From positions 55,071,297 through 55,135,296 of the forward strand of contig OW028574.1 of assembly GCA_932294295.1 (NCBI GenBank): a DNA stretch of 64,000 nt, read 5' to 3'. The first letter of the stretch is position 1. Each line of letters starts with the position of its first letter. Of the stretch, positions 49,156 through 62,263 are shown piece after piece. The DNA comes from Alitta virens (Eukaryota; Annelida; Polychaeta; Phyllodocida; Nereididae). The translations under genes were made by a program, and so were the position numbers. The notes under the pieces are model-generated. The model made no database searches. It was not told the DNA's origin and worked only from the letters and a program-made list of their open reading frames with translations.

Positions 49156-51009
49156 CAAACCAAAAATATAAATTGATCAATTCAAATGAACCTGACCATT
49201 CCAACATTCACCAAGACTTCTGAGAAGTTGAAGCACGTTTAAGCGTTGGCTTTGGAGCTTGGGGATATTTCTGGGAGTCGTTGACTTCATTGGATCAGTC
49301 TTGTGACCAATAGAAGATCTGGGGATAACGTTGGTGTCTTCTTCATCTCTTCTACTCGTGTTTGTCCTTCTTTATTGGTGGAAAGGAAAGAAAGCGAGCA
49401 ATAAAGGTCCAGTCTGCATGGCCTAATCTTCTCTGAGTGGCTAACATACTGACTAGCAGTCTTGGCAACAGTAGACAGGCAGTGAATTAGCTAGCCACAA
49501 TGTCCACTATACCTGTCTGGTGGTCCGTGTTCCATTGCTCTGAAGTCTGTTATTACAAAGCACAGAGCTCAATCCGTCTAATGGAAGTCTTGTATATGCA
49601 TGCAATACTGGAACTTGCTTCGTATAAATGCCATAAATGTGGCTTGTGTGATGTCAGGTGTTACAGGCCTTTATAGGTCATTCACTTTTGGGTGCACCAA
49701 TCGTAACAACGGTTTGCTGCCACACACAACAGTCAGCTGCTGTGAGACCACAACAAGCATGGCTTCCAACAACACTTTTTACATGGCACACAGTAATTAG
49801 CATTTACAGCTGTATGACATTCTGGCATTTGCTGATCCAGAATTACACACGTGTCATGAGGCTATGCTGCCTGTCATTATAGGTAGACCATAGAGTAGAT
49901 ATGATTCCAAATAGTGTATTTTGAGAATTCATTATTTTATGTTGCAGAAAATTGCAATATGCTATGTTCTATTTTCATCACAGGGTATCATATTATTTCA
50001 TTTTGAAGCATAAATAGAGAGAGAGAGAGATGCAAACCACATGAATATTGCTCATAAAAGAACACACTAAAGCACGTTTTATGGGATACTTGATACTTGT
50101 ATAATTCTTGTGTCATACATTATCTGATTTTAAGTGACACGCATAGATACTATCCAATAAAGCTGTTTATCTCAACATTTATACATTAAATTCTTGACAA
50201 TTACCGCATATTTATTATCTATTAATTTGGGATTATTTTAACTTAAATATACTTACTTCGACATTTTATAATAAAAATCCTTGGCAGTCACCACATATTT
50301 CTTATGTATATATACAACATTTTTGGATAGAATGCTTAATAGTTGTAAACTTCTGTCACAGTAGACGTCCCATTGTAGGGACCATTGGTTAGGCTGGTAA
50401 AAGACCTGAGCACATCGGTCAATTTATTAGAGACTAATTCTGACCCATGGGGCAGAAATGGGGGAGGACTCAAAGTCCTCAGGATCAGATAATCACCTAC
50501 CAATCACGGAGAGAGGTGTGACCAATGCCCCTCAAGATTTCTAGGGACAGGTTAATATATCAACAAACAAATGGATCCACTAGAAGCCTGTGTGTCAGAG
50601 ATGCTAGCCCTAATGACTTCCTGGAATGATAAGAGCCTGTGGTAGTGATAGAAGGCAACATATCAGCCTATTCCTCCCTTTCTATCCATCTATTCACCCA
50701 ATTCCTCTTTTGCCGCATATTTGTGGAGGCAAAGTGATGCAAAGTGTCCCATTTGATCAAGGCACCACGGCATAGTGTTCAATCAAACTGAGCATTCCAA
50801 TGTGTAGTCAAGAAATGGATTCACCCGATGCTTTACATACAAAACTAACATTTGCTGCTACTGCTCCACAGTCACGCACCAAAAACCATTCGGATAAATA
50901 CAAAATCTACAAATCCAAACTGTAATAGAAGGTTACCAGTGGTATTATATTCTATGGTAGCACTAAAAATCCTTGTCATACTGTCTATAGCTATGATTTA
51001 AAAGTCTTC

Positions 51010-51208
51010 GTCATTAGCCTGGCAGCAGTTCTGTCATTTCTTCGTGATATTTTGCAACAGGTTGATAAATATTGTTTGGACAGTACACACGGATCAGTGC
51101 CAACTATCATCAGTTCATATCATTGAAAATGAGTAATTAGGTTTTTAAGTTATTCAGTGATAACACTAACAATTTTTAAGGAGCAGAAGTTGGAATTGCC
51201 GATTCATT
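51010..51208 (+). repeat. Dispersed repeat D1, copy 1
   Basis: CATTAGCCTGGCAGCAGTTC, TTTTGCAACAGGTTGATAAA, CAGTACACACGGATC, TCAGTGATAACACTAAC and CAGAAGTTGGAATTGCCGAT match, in order, the reverse complement of 57,186-57,380. The unit is about 195 bases, with moderate divergence. No coding capacity was recognised. Confidence 0.75.
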
Positions 51209-54200
51209 GCATGAAAATAATGATCGTTTACAAATAGCAGTTTTTCAAGGTTATTAATATTGTATGTACACATTATTCGTCAGTTACATGAGATTCAGAT
51301 AGGTAGGAAAGCTGTAAAAACACGTACAAATATAATCCCACAAAAAAATATAAAGACTGCTGCATGGCCCTTATTCTGCAAACTCGGAGGTGCATAAATT
51401 ATGCAATTTATGATGAGATGGTCCTAATAGTGAGGTAAAATAAATTTAGGACAACCAGTGTGTGTTTTAAAACATATGAGGCGGTCTTAAGGCAAGTTTT
51501 TCACTGCACTCTAAAACAGCATATAAATGGACACCAAAATGTCTAAGAAAGAATATATGAGCCTCGGTAAACTTCATATCCTTTGCCTCACATACAATAT
51601 ATTGTTTGACAATGATAACTTAGGTGAAATGGTTTCTAATATAGATCTTGTAAGGAACACTTATAAACAGGGAGCAGTGCCTCGGGGCTTGTCTAGCAAA
51701 TTTCCATGGGGACGTCATCTAACCTAGCAACAAGGCCCATGGGACACCCATGACGTCACGATATATTTTGAGACATTCCATCAAATCTTAATCGAATCGT
51801 GTCTTATGAATTACCCCCAAAATAGTGATTGATGGCCAACTATTTTCAGAGAATAGGCTGGGGAAACTCAATTTAGCCAAGGATAGGGACTCGGGCATCG
51901 CATAACATGCCAGGGGTCCAGGGGACTCTGTCTTGTCATAAATACTACATTAAGTAATACCCTACCCAATGATGGCAACGGTAACCCAAGACAATCTAAT
52001 GAGGTCTCCGCAGTCTTTGCCCTGTTACCAAGGACTGCCACAGTCTGCCAGTGCATGTAATGCAACTGCAAGAAACTCCATCAGATCATTTCACTGGCTG
52101 CCTTCTCTGAAGGACATCAATCAACACCCAGCCCTTCTGTCAAAGTAATACACTCAATGCAGAGGCTATGGGGAGTGTACAACCAATATTGCTGGCAGAG
52201 AAAGGACGGATGGTCTCTATATTAGGACTGGAGGGTGCCCCCTTGGCAGCGACATCAAAGATGTCTTAAAGGGGTCACCAAATTTTAATAAACTAGATTG
52301 AAATATAGTTTTTTTGATAACTGCTTTAGGTCAAATAAATATATCTGAATCCGTCGTCATGAAGACTGCCCTTGTCACAGATTTCAAAGGCCTTAATAGC
52401 GGAGTATTCTTCATTGACTTTAAATTTAGCTGGTCTTAAAGAGTTATGTGGTCTTATGTTCTTAAAGTGAGGTTTCACTGTAATCAACAGACTATTCACG
52501 CCTCATCCATTCGCACAGATGGCCTTTGTTTCAGTTCAATTGACTAGTGTTACGTCATATTCCATAACATCACAATGACAATGTAAACAATGGTCAGTTA
52601 ATGACGTCACAAAACTGTGTAAAAACTGTGTATCTGCTGGAACTGAGTTTACTTTAAACACAAGAACAAAGAACGATCAAATTGCAGCCATCACAGAATC
52701 AAATTTGGAGAACAAGTGTAAAATATATCATGCCCATCCAGGAAGTCTAATAAGATGTGCTGAGGAAATAAATGGACAAAAAACTAAATCTGAAAGGGAA
52801 AAAACCAACAATGAAGAGCAACACCTTCAGGCCATCCATCAGGCGGCGACAGTGATGCTATTTCAAATGAAATTGCATTTCTATAATTCATATCAAATCT
52901 TGATTTCGGAGATGAGATTTCAAAATTATTGCTACGTTTTTTTTTTTTCTTTTTCTTGTTTTTTTTTTGTTCCCAAATATCATATCGACTGCAGGCAAAT
53001 GAAGATGCATTTCGTGTGAGACACAGAAATATTCTTAAATTCATATTCTAGATGGATGGATACCAGTGAGAAATGCATGGGGGGATTTTTTACTTTATCT
53101 TGTTCATTGATTACTTTCTGCGAAGAGAAGGCCCAGCTTAGGGTGCATGATGCAAGGGGGAAGAATCAATGTTGTTGAATAGGATAAAACGCCCGATGCC
53201 TTCAAAGGTTTACAAAACGATATTCTGCAGAGCCTGAGCACCCTAGAGAGCTGCTGATGCGGAGTGGAGGGTTGCGGCAGCAGAGCCGGATGATGCTGCA
53301 GCAACTGTCCTACTGTTTCTTGCGCACACTACTGGGGTTGTTTGAGAGAAGTGGGCGGGTCTGAAAAGACTTGATCTTTGATTTTTATCTCCCTTTGAAT
53401 ATAAAGTCAGTCCTTGTTTCTCTACTTTCCCAACTCAGGTCACTGTAGGGCGAAACTGCTTCATGTCTAATCTGAATCTCATTCACAGCAGTCGGAACTT
53501 GTTACAATGCAGAATTGCAAAGTTGTATTTGCATGCAGCTGCACTGAACATTTTTTGTATGATCTTCTATATGACTATAGTATATCTGCACTCCAATAGA
53601 GGTTTTGACTAAAATGTTAGTCATCCATATCTGACAAGGTAATTGGCCTTAGTCAATACACGAAGATCCATGAGGTGACATGCTTTTTGACTGAGAGGTT
53701 AGTCATTATGACTAATCACTCAGGTTGACAAACTGCTCAGATAACTTGAAAAGGGACTGTGGTAAAAACGTCAACATTTTGGTGAAAACACTGCTGTTAC
53801 TATCATTCACTACAGCTAGTACATAACATTTATTTAACCCTGACACCAACTATGTTCATGTTCATTCCAAGCTGCTGTTTTCCACTTACATCGTTATCTG
53901 TATCTCTCTGGTAATAACATTGTATAATTTTTTTTCTGTGATAATTCTGTCGGGAAGGGATAAAAACACATATTCTAGTTACTTTCTGGGGAGTAGTTGG
54001 TCATGCTCAGATAAGACAAAATAATGATGGGTGCATGTCACATAAGCTTTCATTATCATGCCTAAATGTGGAAGTTAAAGTGAGATATGGCAACTGAAAT
54101 ATTCGTCTACCAAGAGAGAATGGGATGGGATTTTACGTCCAGTATTTTTACATTGAAATAGTAAAGTTAAAACACTATCTGGAAAATTCAGGAAGCATTA

Positions 54201-54783
54201 AAGTGATGCCATGGCATTTGGTCATATTCACAAATTTTTTATTTGGGTTTGACATTGGTTTCGAAAATGTGAAAAAAAAGAGTTCCGGGATGTCGTAATT
54301 GCACGTAATGGAAATCTTCGCCGTATTTTATTGCTGTAAAATAAGCGTTTTATTCAAAAGTATTTTTTGAAATAGAGAAATGGTGAAGATGAGATGAAAC
54401 GTTATACCATAATAATTATTCTTTTCACCTGAGCCAGACACTTCCATTGTTTATTTGTTATCTTTAATGGGAGCATACTGTGGGTTGAAATTGCACTCAA
54501 TAACTCCATTGTGGGTGTTTGTACAAAGCACTAAGAGACACCAGGATCCCATTATAAAAGATTTAGATTGCCATACTTCACCCAGCATGTGTGCGAGGAT
54601 TTAATACATACAGCAGTCCTACTGACTTTAACAAAAGAGCTGGTCGATCTATATTACCCTGCTACAGCCACTTGCACAAACAACAAAATGCTGACACAAA
54701 AATTGAGGACTAAAATGCTGACATACAGTGTATAGGCAACTAAGCCCTGTCTGGATGGTGTATGACTAAAAGCTCCAGAAAAC
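51209..54783. other. Non-coding DNA
   Basis: Single GGTCTTAAAG/GTGAGG units near 52.4 kb resemble the 62.8-kb minisatellite. The 104-codon frame at 52,705-53,019 has a poly-Phe end from a T-run and no domain. Confidence 0.45.
54117..54160 (-). mobile_element. Possible remnant of a SINE-A 3' end
   Basis: GGGATGGGATTTTACGTCCAG resembles the GATTAGGGCTTTACGTCCTG at the 3' end of both SINE-A copies. Only about 35 bases are comparable, so this is a weak call. Confidence 0.3.
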
Positions 54784-54919
54784 TGATCCGTCTGCATACA
54801 TTTTCATGTAGTCTAAGTGTGCTTACAAGTACTGAATGGATGTTAAATTTATGTAGAAAGGGAGCTGAGTGCTTTGTGGGTGTGTAGTCCATACAAAATA
54901 TAATATATGCCTCAGAATG
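54784..54919. repeat. 136-bp direct repeat, copy 1
   Basis: GATCCGTCTGCATACATTTTC to CCTCAGAATG aligns over its whole length with 55,630-55,765, with about twelve differences. The offset is 846 bases. The pair could be a local duplication or short terminal repeats around a 700-bp interior; no tRNA primer site or coding remnant was seen to support an LTR element. Confidence 0.85.
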
Positions 54920-55629
54920 TGGCAGGTGGCTTTATAAAAAAACTGGTCAAGTGCACAAGGTTCATCATAGGAAGCATGGTGGATCATGCCATATGCACAG
55001 GAAGTAAGGGAAGCAGGTTATAAGAAATGCAGATAAAACTTCTTAAAAATACATGAACAGTTCATTTCTTTACGTTAAGCTATCATAAAAGAGCATGATG
55101 GATGTGCACACAAACACAGTGAGCAATACTTATGTTGAAATAATGGGTGTTTTTTAGTAGATGCTTTAATTTCCTTACTCTTTACAACCTTTCTTAATCA
55201 TGAATTATGTGAATTATCATATTCCTGTTTGATTTGTGTGTAAAAATGAGCTTATCGATTTGATGTATCACTTCAGCAACTGAGAACAACTGTGCTTCGC
55301 CATATTCTTGAAGAACTATATTCATGAAGAATTATTCCCAGTAAATTTCAATTATTGTGTATTATATGTACTTTTGCCATCCTTGATAGAAAGCCTCAAT
55401 AATAATCAGCCTGTTTTATTGTTTGTAGTTCAAACAGTCCGTTCAGTTTAAGGTGGTCGTCTATTAGGGCACTTTGGCTTTTGTTGCCCAAATGAAATAT
55501 TTTGGCTCGACCTGGCGAAGATGGAGACCTGAATCATCTCTCCCATTCAGAGGGTTCACTGTATTTTCTATTTAAATTATCACCAAGTGCATGAACAAAC
55601 CATCAAGTAAACAATATGCAACAGAAACC

Positions 55630-55765
55630 TGATCCGTCTGCGTACATTTTCATGTAGTCTTAGTGTGGCTACAAGTACTAGATGGGTGTTAAATTTATGT
55701 AGAAAGGGAGAAGAGTGCTTAGTGGGTGTGTAGTCCATACAAAATATAATGCATGCCTCAGAATG
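55630..55765. repeat. 136-bp direct repeat, copy 2
   Basis: Same-orientation partner of 54,784-54,919, sharing TGTTAAATTTATGTAGAAAG and GTGGGTGTGTAGTCCATAC exactly. It ends at the same CCTCAGAATG, after which the flanks differ. Confidence 0.85.
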
Positions 55766-57039
55766 GCAAAGGTACCTTGACTCGACAATCAAAACAATTC
55801 ACTACCTTCCTTGGGTTTTTTCACTGTCATTGCTTGCAGACAAAGCGGCACTTTGACAAATTAGGAGTCCAGGAAAACAGAGTGGTAAACACAGGCATTA
55901 GCTCCACTGCAACTGTCACCACGAAATTACTTCAGCTGGATAAAATGGAAAATGCTGCATCTGGAGAGACAGCCTTGACATGTGGACAGCACTGGACACT
56001 GGTCAGTAGTATTCTACTGGACACATGTCAATTACTGTCACTTGACGGTATTTTTTCTTCTTGATCTAGATGAGAAACATGTAGACTTTCCGTGTGGTCC
56101 AGATTCATATTTATTGTATATTGGTTCCTTTATTTCATGTTTCGATAACTATACTTTTCGAAGAGAGCATCTTCCAGAAAATATCATAACATTCGAATTG
56201 AATAGATTCCGTGATTCTGCTTCTATGCATATGAAATAAGTGTTGTGTTGTATCTACGGACATATTAGATTTGAGGACATAAAACAGTATTGTAGAAGTT
56301 GCCACTTTTCATCAGAAGCCTCAATAGTGCACTGACACCTATAAATTCAATAGAGAATAGCATTGCTGCAGTAATGCAAGCAAATTCTTTGAATGACTGA
56401 ACTTTTCTGAAGGAACCAACACCTTACATATAACACAAGAGACGGTAACAGTCTATATACCTATCCCTTTTCCTCTCAGCAACTCCTTGCTTGTAGAAAT
56501 CGAAAGTTCTTTCAAGCCTTAAGACAAGTTTCTTCTTTGTCGTCTAATGCCCATAGGCACATCTTGCATATTCTTCTCAACAAGCAAGAGCTGGCAGAAC
56601 TATAGCAGAAATCGCAGCGTCCTAAACAGCGTCCTAAACAGCAGATGGTTCAAGAAAGAACTCGGCAACTTCTGCATCGTCACGACCTGATTCTGTGATT
56701 ACACGCCTTCATGTAAAACACAAGATTCAACTTTATGTTATTGATTGCAGCAAAATAATTAAAAACTCGACTAGACTAGAATTTCTTCAAGAAATGTATC
56801 CTCCACATTTCCAGACTGCTGTTTCAAATTTCTTTTTTCAATCACAACCTTTCAATTGAAATAATGGTAGGTACAAAATAGAAACTTTCAGTGAGACTAC
56901 ATATAGGGAAAGGTCTCATGACACAATGGACAAACAGAGAAATCCTACATAATGTATATTTTGTCTCCAGTGAGACTACAGCCATGGCCAGAAGTTTTCG
57001 AAAATTTGCTATAGGTGGTCCCTATGGCGCTTTTATGAT
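55766..57039. other. Non-coding DNA
   Basis: Overlapping frames at 55,753-56,239 have no recognisable domain. A 14-bp unit (CAGCGTCCTAAA) is duplicated near 56,622. Confidence 0.45.
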
Positions 57040-57181
57040 CTTGCATCATAGGTTTTATGACCAATGATGACCCTTGGTCGTGAATACCTCTGTCAGTTTT
57101 TCCCTCCCTTTTGTCTCTCTGTCTGTCTGTCAACCACAATTACACACATGATAACATCAGGTCTATTGTTGCTAAGCTCAT
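57040..57181 (+). repeat. Dispersed repeat D2, copy 2
   Basis: Partner of the copy at 4.29 kb, with TTGCATCATAGG, TCCCTCCCTTTTGTCTCTCT and TGCTAAGCTCATAC in the same order. It abuts dispersed repeat D1. Confidence 0.75.
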
Positions 57182-57185
57182 ACAA

Positions 57186-57380
57186 GCGAATCGGCAATTT
57201 CAACTTCTGCTTCTCAATTTCTATTTTTTTTTATCACTGAATGACTTAGTCATCGCCGATGATGTGAAATGTTGATAGTCGGCACAGATGCGTTTATACT
57301 GTCCAGACAATATTTATTCAACCTGTTGCAAAATACAGCGAAAAGTGACAGCACTGCTGTCAGGCTAATAAAAACCACTC
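57186..57380 (-). repeat. Dispersed repeat D1, copy 2 (inverted)
   Basis: Read on the minus strand it gives ATTAGCCTGACAGCAGTGC, TTTTGCAACAGGTTGAATAA, GTCTGGACAGTATAAACGC and GCAGAAGTTGAAATTGCCGA in the same order as the copy at 51.0 kb. Confidence 0.75.
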
Positions 57381-59859
57381 TCTGTACAAAAAAACTTCCA
57401 GTTTCCTATCTTTGAAATGATAATTTTTTGCCATTATCTCATCATATTTGTTATAGTCTCAGAGAAGCAGCAAACATTACAATGGCACTACAGCAAAATT
57501 CTGGTTCCCAGAACTGTTTTCATCAGCTAGAAAGTTGGGCTTTGACTTTTTGCTAACATTTCTGTTCATTATGTCATGTTCCATGCAATAGTAAAAACGT
57601 GTACCATGGATGGTCTTCATGCAAGTTTTCATTCCATTTACTCTATATATTGCTAGTATGATTTCTTTTATGTAAGATCCATCATTTGGGCATCCTGGTT
57701 TCGCCCGGGTTTGACACCATTAAGCATGGATGTTGTCATGTCTCAGTCTCTTTGTCGCCTTTAAGGTCGGATGTTCCAAAGATGTCCCAAAGATTTTCCA
57801 AAGATGTGCTAATGGACTGTCACCTGACTCTTAGATCAATGAGCAAAGACACTGAAATGTCAGATGAATGCAATATGTCTCAGAAAAATATGATGTGATA
57901 TTGCTGCTGCTCCTCCTCCTCCTCCTACTGCTACTGCTGCTGCTGCTGTTGATGTTGGTTGCTTCAGACATATAGCAGAAATGAGTTCTGAAGACATATT
58001 TTGAGCCTTTGTAATTCAAGTTGGGCAAAATATATACAGTGTGTATGTACAAAAACCTCCGTCAGTAACTTTTTCGAGAAGTATTGGGAAGGTTTTGATG
58101 TGCAATTATTTTTGGCTTTCGTGTGTCGTTCATTTTTCATATTCACCTTCTCCATTAACATTTCCTTTATCTAAATTTCTTAGAACTATGTTGTTGTCTA
58201 ATGGAATGAATATAAATGAATAGCCAACAGGCCTATTTATCCATACACTGGCCATCATCACAGCGTTTCTTGGAGGCCTGTTTTGTGACGAGACTCCCAA
58301 CCTCCAAAGGAAAGGTCAAAACCCCCAAAATTCCTTTGAACACATTTACTCAGTTGTTTCTTTCATTTGTTTTACTGCTCTTATTATGCAAGAAAAGCAG
58401 TGTTTGCACTCAGGAGGGAGATAATTATCCTTTTCGTTGGTTAAATCCCTCTCAGAACAATATAGGTGGCGTGCAACCACACTAATAGGCCACCTCGTTA
58501 AATATGTAACATTTTCCCCTTCTTTTACACTAGACCTGGATGTAAGGAAACCCTGTTATTTCCAACAATTTAACAGTCTCATGTCATAGTTCTCCTTAAA
58601 CTGAGGTTCAACATTTATTAGGCACTCCAATGCCATGGACCAGCTCAGGCATATGCTATAAACCTACACAAATGAAAACATCATCTTTTGCATGCACAAG
58701 GAAGCTCCTTTCGATACGTGTTTGCCCTGGAAGGTTGACCTGGAGGCTCGACTGTAAACAACGCCCCCTCAACCTGTGCACATTCGACAGTGGAAGTAAA
58801 CAGACATGACGTGCTTTGCCAAATGGCCACAGATGGAGCTTTTGATAAGGAAATACAGATGACCTGACGAGATATCTCGGCTTCATGTGGTATTTCAAAT
58901 GCACTGGTGGCCCTGTATGACCTTATATGGCCTGTAATGGCTGTTGGTTATTTGCTCCAGTTGCTATCTTACAAGCAGTGGACATGGATGTGATAGTCAA
59001 TGTGCATTGGAGGTCTTAAATTGTTATGGCTGGGTAATCTGTTCGACTGGGTGATTGGACCAAGTAAGTCAAGTAAATAGGACAATGTATTATAACGTCT
59101 GCACCACGATACCATGATACACATGTTTTCTTGGATGCCTGTTAGGGGGCGAAGGGATTCTCCCCCCTATAAATAAATATCTATGTACATTTATTTTCAT
59201 AAAATATGGTCGACTCTAGACAGCTGTATCAACCTATTACTGACTGTAGCTATAACTGGCTAAAGCCAGCCGCTTTAATCTACTCCTAGCTTATAGTCGG
59301 CTTACACCTACCACGTACGAATAAATGTTATACATTGTATTCTATCCTGTGTTTGTTGGTAAAATAGACCCGTCTAGTGTCTTGGATCTTAATCATGTGG
59401 TGACGACAAAAACAGAGACGTTGCAACTTCCAAACAGCCACAGACTTTCCCAACTTTTTGACGGGGAAAAATGCTATATTTTTCACCACATGTGTATAGA
59501 GTGTCAAAGAAACGTGGCTATGGCATTATTCAACTGTTGCTCAGTGACAACAAGTCAACAGCACTCAACAATCATGCCTGACAATACCAACTCAGTCCAG
59601 CTGCTTTGGGTGGCCATATTCAGGCACAATAAGGTTGTGCCTTAAACATATGGTCTTGCATATTGCATATGGCAGGGCCCATTTTTCACCCTGAGGCACT
59701 CATTGGGGGATTTATCTTCCTACTTGTGTGGATTTGCGCTCCCTGAACACAACTTTCCAGATATTTGTTGGCAGGATGGAAGCTTATCATCAGAGATCCC
59801 CTATCGGGTCCCAGGAAGGATCACAATTGCTGATATGGCATATAGGGAGGTTAGCAGGG
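57381..59859. other. Non-coding DNA
   Basis: Apart from the trinucleotide repeat at 57.9 kb nothing is recognisable; short frames up to 106 codons have no domain. Confidence 0.45.
57900..57952. repeat. Imperfect CTG/CTC trinucleotide repeat
   Basis: GCTGCTGCTCCTCCTCCTCC is followed by TACTGCTACTGCTGCTGCTG. No coding frame with support crosses it. Confidence 0.85.
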
Positions 59860-59990
59860 CTTCAGTGCACTGTCAGCTATATGCTGTTTATGCATTGGAG
59901 GAAATATAAGGCATAGATACCGTTCCACCAACCTCCATGTTAATAACTGTAAACAGAAAGGACAATAAAGAGATTCTGATTCTGATTCCA
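59860..59990 (+). mobile_element. Probable LINE 3' end with (GATTCT)n tail
   Basis: AACTGTAAACAGAAAGGAC leads into AATAAAGA followed by GATTCTGATTCTGATTC. The structure is that of a non-LTR 3' terminus with a hexamer tail. Confidence 0.5.
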
Positions 59991-60808
59991 CTAATGTGCT
60001 TACTTCCAGTGAATCTCATTAAGTTCCCTATTACTTTCAACAGCACATAGCATATTGTAACAGTAATAGTAATTTGTAAAGTGCTGCACAGTGTCTGTAA
60101 AAATAAGTTCTAAAATTATAAATAACTTCAATATTATTTATGTACAAAGACATTTATTTACAGACACAATTAAGACACAACCACTATTTGAAACATATAT
60201 ACATGGACAAATACACTCAGAAATACATAAACGAACATACATCACACAAGTAAAAATATAATACTTATATTACTATTCTCCTTGTGTGGGAGGCTTCTCT
60301 AAGGTCTAAAGACCACTATCATATATATTTACAGTGTGATTTGACAGTAAAGCTGGTAACGTCAACGCCAAAAGGACAGCAAAGTATATGGAGAAAGCTC
60401 TCCATATACCTCAAACTGCCCTAAAACTAAGCAACATCAGGTTAAGCAACACTGGAGTCAATGGACAGTTGGTTTGTGAGCAGCACATGTTAACACAAAA
60501 AAGCCAACAAAGTCATTATCTTCAACAAGCTTCCTCCATCAAGGCCACGAGATCATTACAGCAATTACATGCTGGATCTGGGGTCAAGGCTAATTCATAG
60601 CCCAGCTTGGGGCCTTGTTAACTGCGCTTGTTAACTTCACTTGTTAGCTTCACTTGGTAACTGCACTGAACGACATGTTCTAGATCATCTCTTGAGCATG
60701 TATTGGGTGCGAGAATTCTTCACAGCTAAAATGCATTGCCTGTAGTACTCTTCATAAAGAGTGTTTGTCTACACTGTATAGCTATCCAGGTAGTAACTGA
60801 TATCTGAA

Positions 60809-60870
60809 GCTGCAACAAGCCGAACCAAGCCATACCTAGCTGCAACAAGCCGAACCAAGCCATACCTAGC
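60809..60870. repeat. 30-bp tandem duplication
   Basis: GCTGCAACAAGCCGAACCAA plus GCCATACCTA occurs twice without a mismatch, giving two 30-bp units and a shared GC at the join. Confidence 0.9.
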
Positions 60871-61099
60871 AAGATGGTTTAGTTTAGTGTCAGCCAGCAG
60901 TGTGTTTCAGTTGTAGCCTAGCTTAGTCTAGCTTACAAGTAAGAACGAACATATTGTATGGCAATTTCAGGAGCACCATTGGTCTAATACAATTTTGAAT
61001 GTTTGAGGTTTTAAATGTTTTAAAAGGTTTTAAAATGCCTCTGTAAAACTATTTTAACGTGTGGTTTTTATAATGCCTTTTACAGTATCTAAGACATTT

Positions 61100-61266
61100 T
61101 AAGTCATTTCCGTTATATATATACCATTTCATTTTACATATATCTGTTACACTGTAGCATTCCCGGTTAAAAGCACTATGCGCTTGTGTTTTCTTGTTTT
61201 GTATTTGTGTACCGACATTAAATAATCTTTACCTTATCTTATCTTAAATTTTCTTATCTTATCTTC
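61100..61266 (+). mobile_element. Probable LINE/SINE 3' end with (CTTAT)n tail
   Basis: A 3' untranslated-like stretch ends in GTGTACCGACATTAAATAATC and then CTTATCTTATCTT units. The same arrangement and the same tail pentamer appear near 62.16-62.28 kb, although the bodies are not clearly alike. Confidence 0.35.
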
Positions 61267-62224
61267 ATACCACTGGTCTTTGTGGCGAGGTTGTCTTTAA
61301 TGTGAGGTAATGCCAATCAAAACTACATTTCTCTCCAATCGTTAATGGTTCTACTTGTGATGTGGTCTTCAAATTGGGTGGTCTTAATTGTGGTGACGAT
61401 TGTAGAAATGAAGAAATTTGTGAGGCAGAGAGACTTAAAATAATGCTAATATTTTTCATACATACCAGAGAGTCAAAACCGAGCAATGACGCCAGTTCTG
61501 ATAAATTCGTTATTTAGCAGTAGTTGGTTTGATTCACAGCACAGCTGTATATATGAATTGTAATTTGTTTATGAAAAAACAGCTTGATATATGAAACAGC
61601 ACAGAAATGTAAATACATTACCATTATTATTTATTTTCATGTGCGAATAAGTTAAATTTAATGGATATAAATTATGTTATAAAACACCACGTCCTCAAAC
61701 AACAAAGCTTGGCCAACTAAAAAATACAGAAATAGAATGATACGTGAATCGACATGGAGTGACAAATCATAATTCTAGACCTGCTCTCACGAATTAAAAG
61801 AACCCTCAGTCCATAACCTCTCATTCTATCGATGTGCACATTCTGTTCTGCAATTCTAATGCATCTTATTGGATTACTACAGGATGCAGACAGAATAGCC
61901 ACATGCTGCATTCGCAATAACTCAGGCAGTTTGTGATGATCTGATGAGAGACTGTTGAACGTTTATCAACCAATACATTTTTTTATCAACCAATACATTT
62001 ACCAATCGCCATGTGTTGTTGAATTGTCGGTCGCCACGTGTTTTTGACGTGTGTTGTAGGCCTCGTCATAAACTTACAGTTAAAGATCACATGTGTTGTG
62101 CACAATGAACTGTAACAGCAGTACAGCTATGTACGTACAAATGTTAAAAAATTTAATGTTTTCATTGTCGTATCTTAATATTTTATGTACTTCTGCCATT
62201 TGAATTTTGCCTGAAACTCACATA

Positions 62225-62225
62225 T

Positions 62226-62263
<38 letters not shown>

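Larger units (their letters stand above)
46357..51009. other. Non-coding DNA with repeats
   Basis: A consensus-like donor CAAG|GTAAGT lies at 46,747-46,756 on the + strand but no exon is supported. CAG repeat at 48.35 kb, three CACATTGGCTC-like units near 48.91 kb, LINE tail at 49.1 kb and a GA run near 50.02 kb. Confidence 0.45.

Noticed and set aside
54784..55765. Definite LTR retrotransposon
   Set aside because: No primer-binding site, polypurine tract, TG...CA ends or coding remnant was seen between the repeats.
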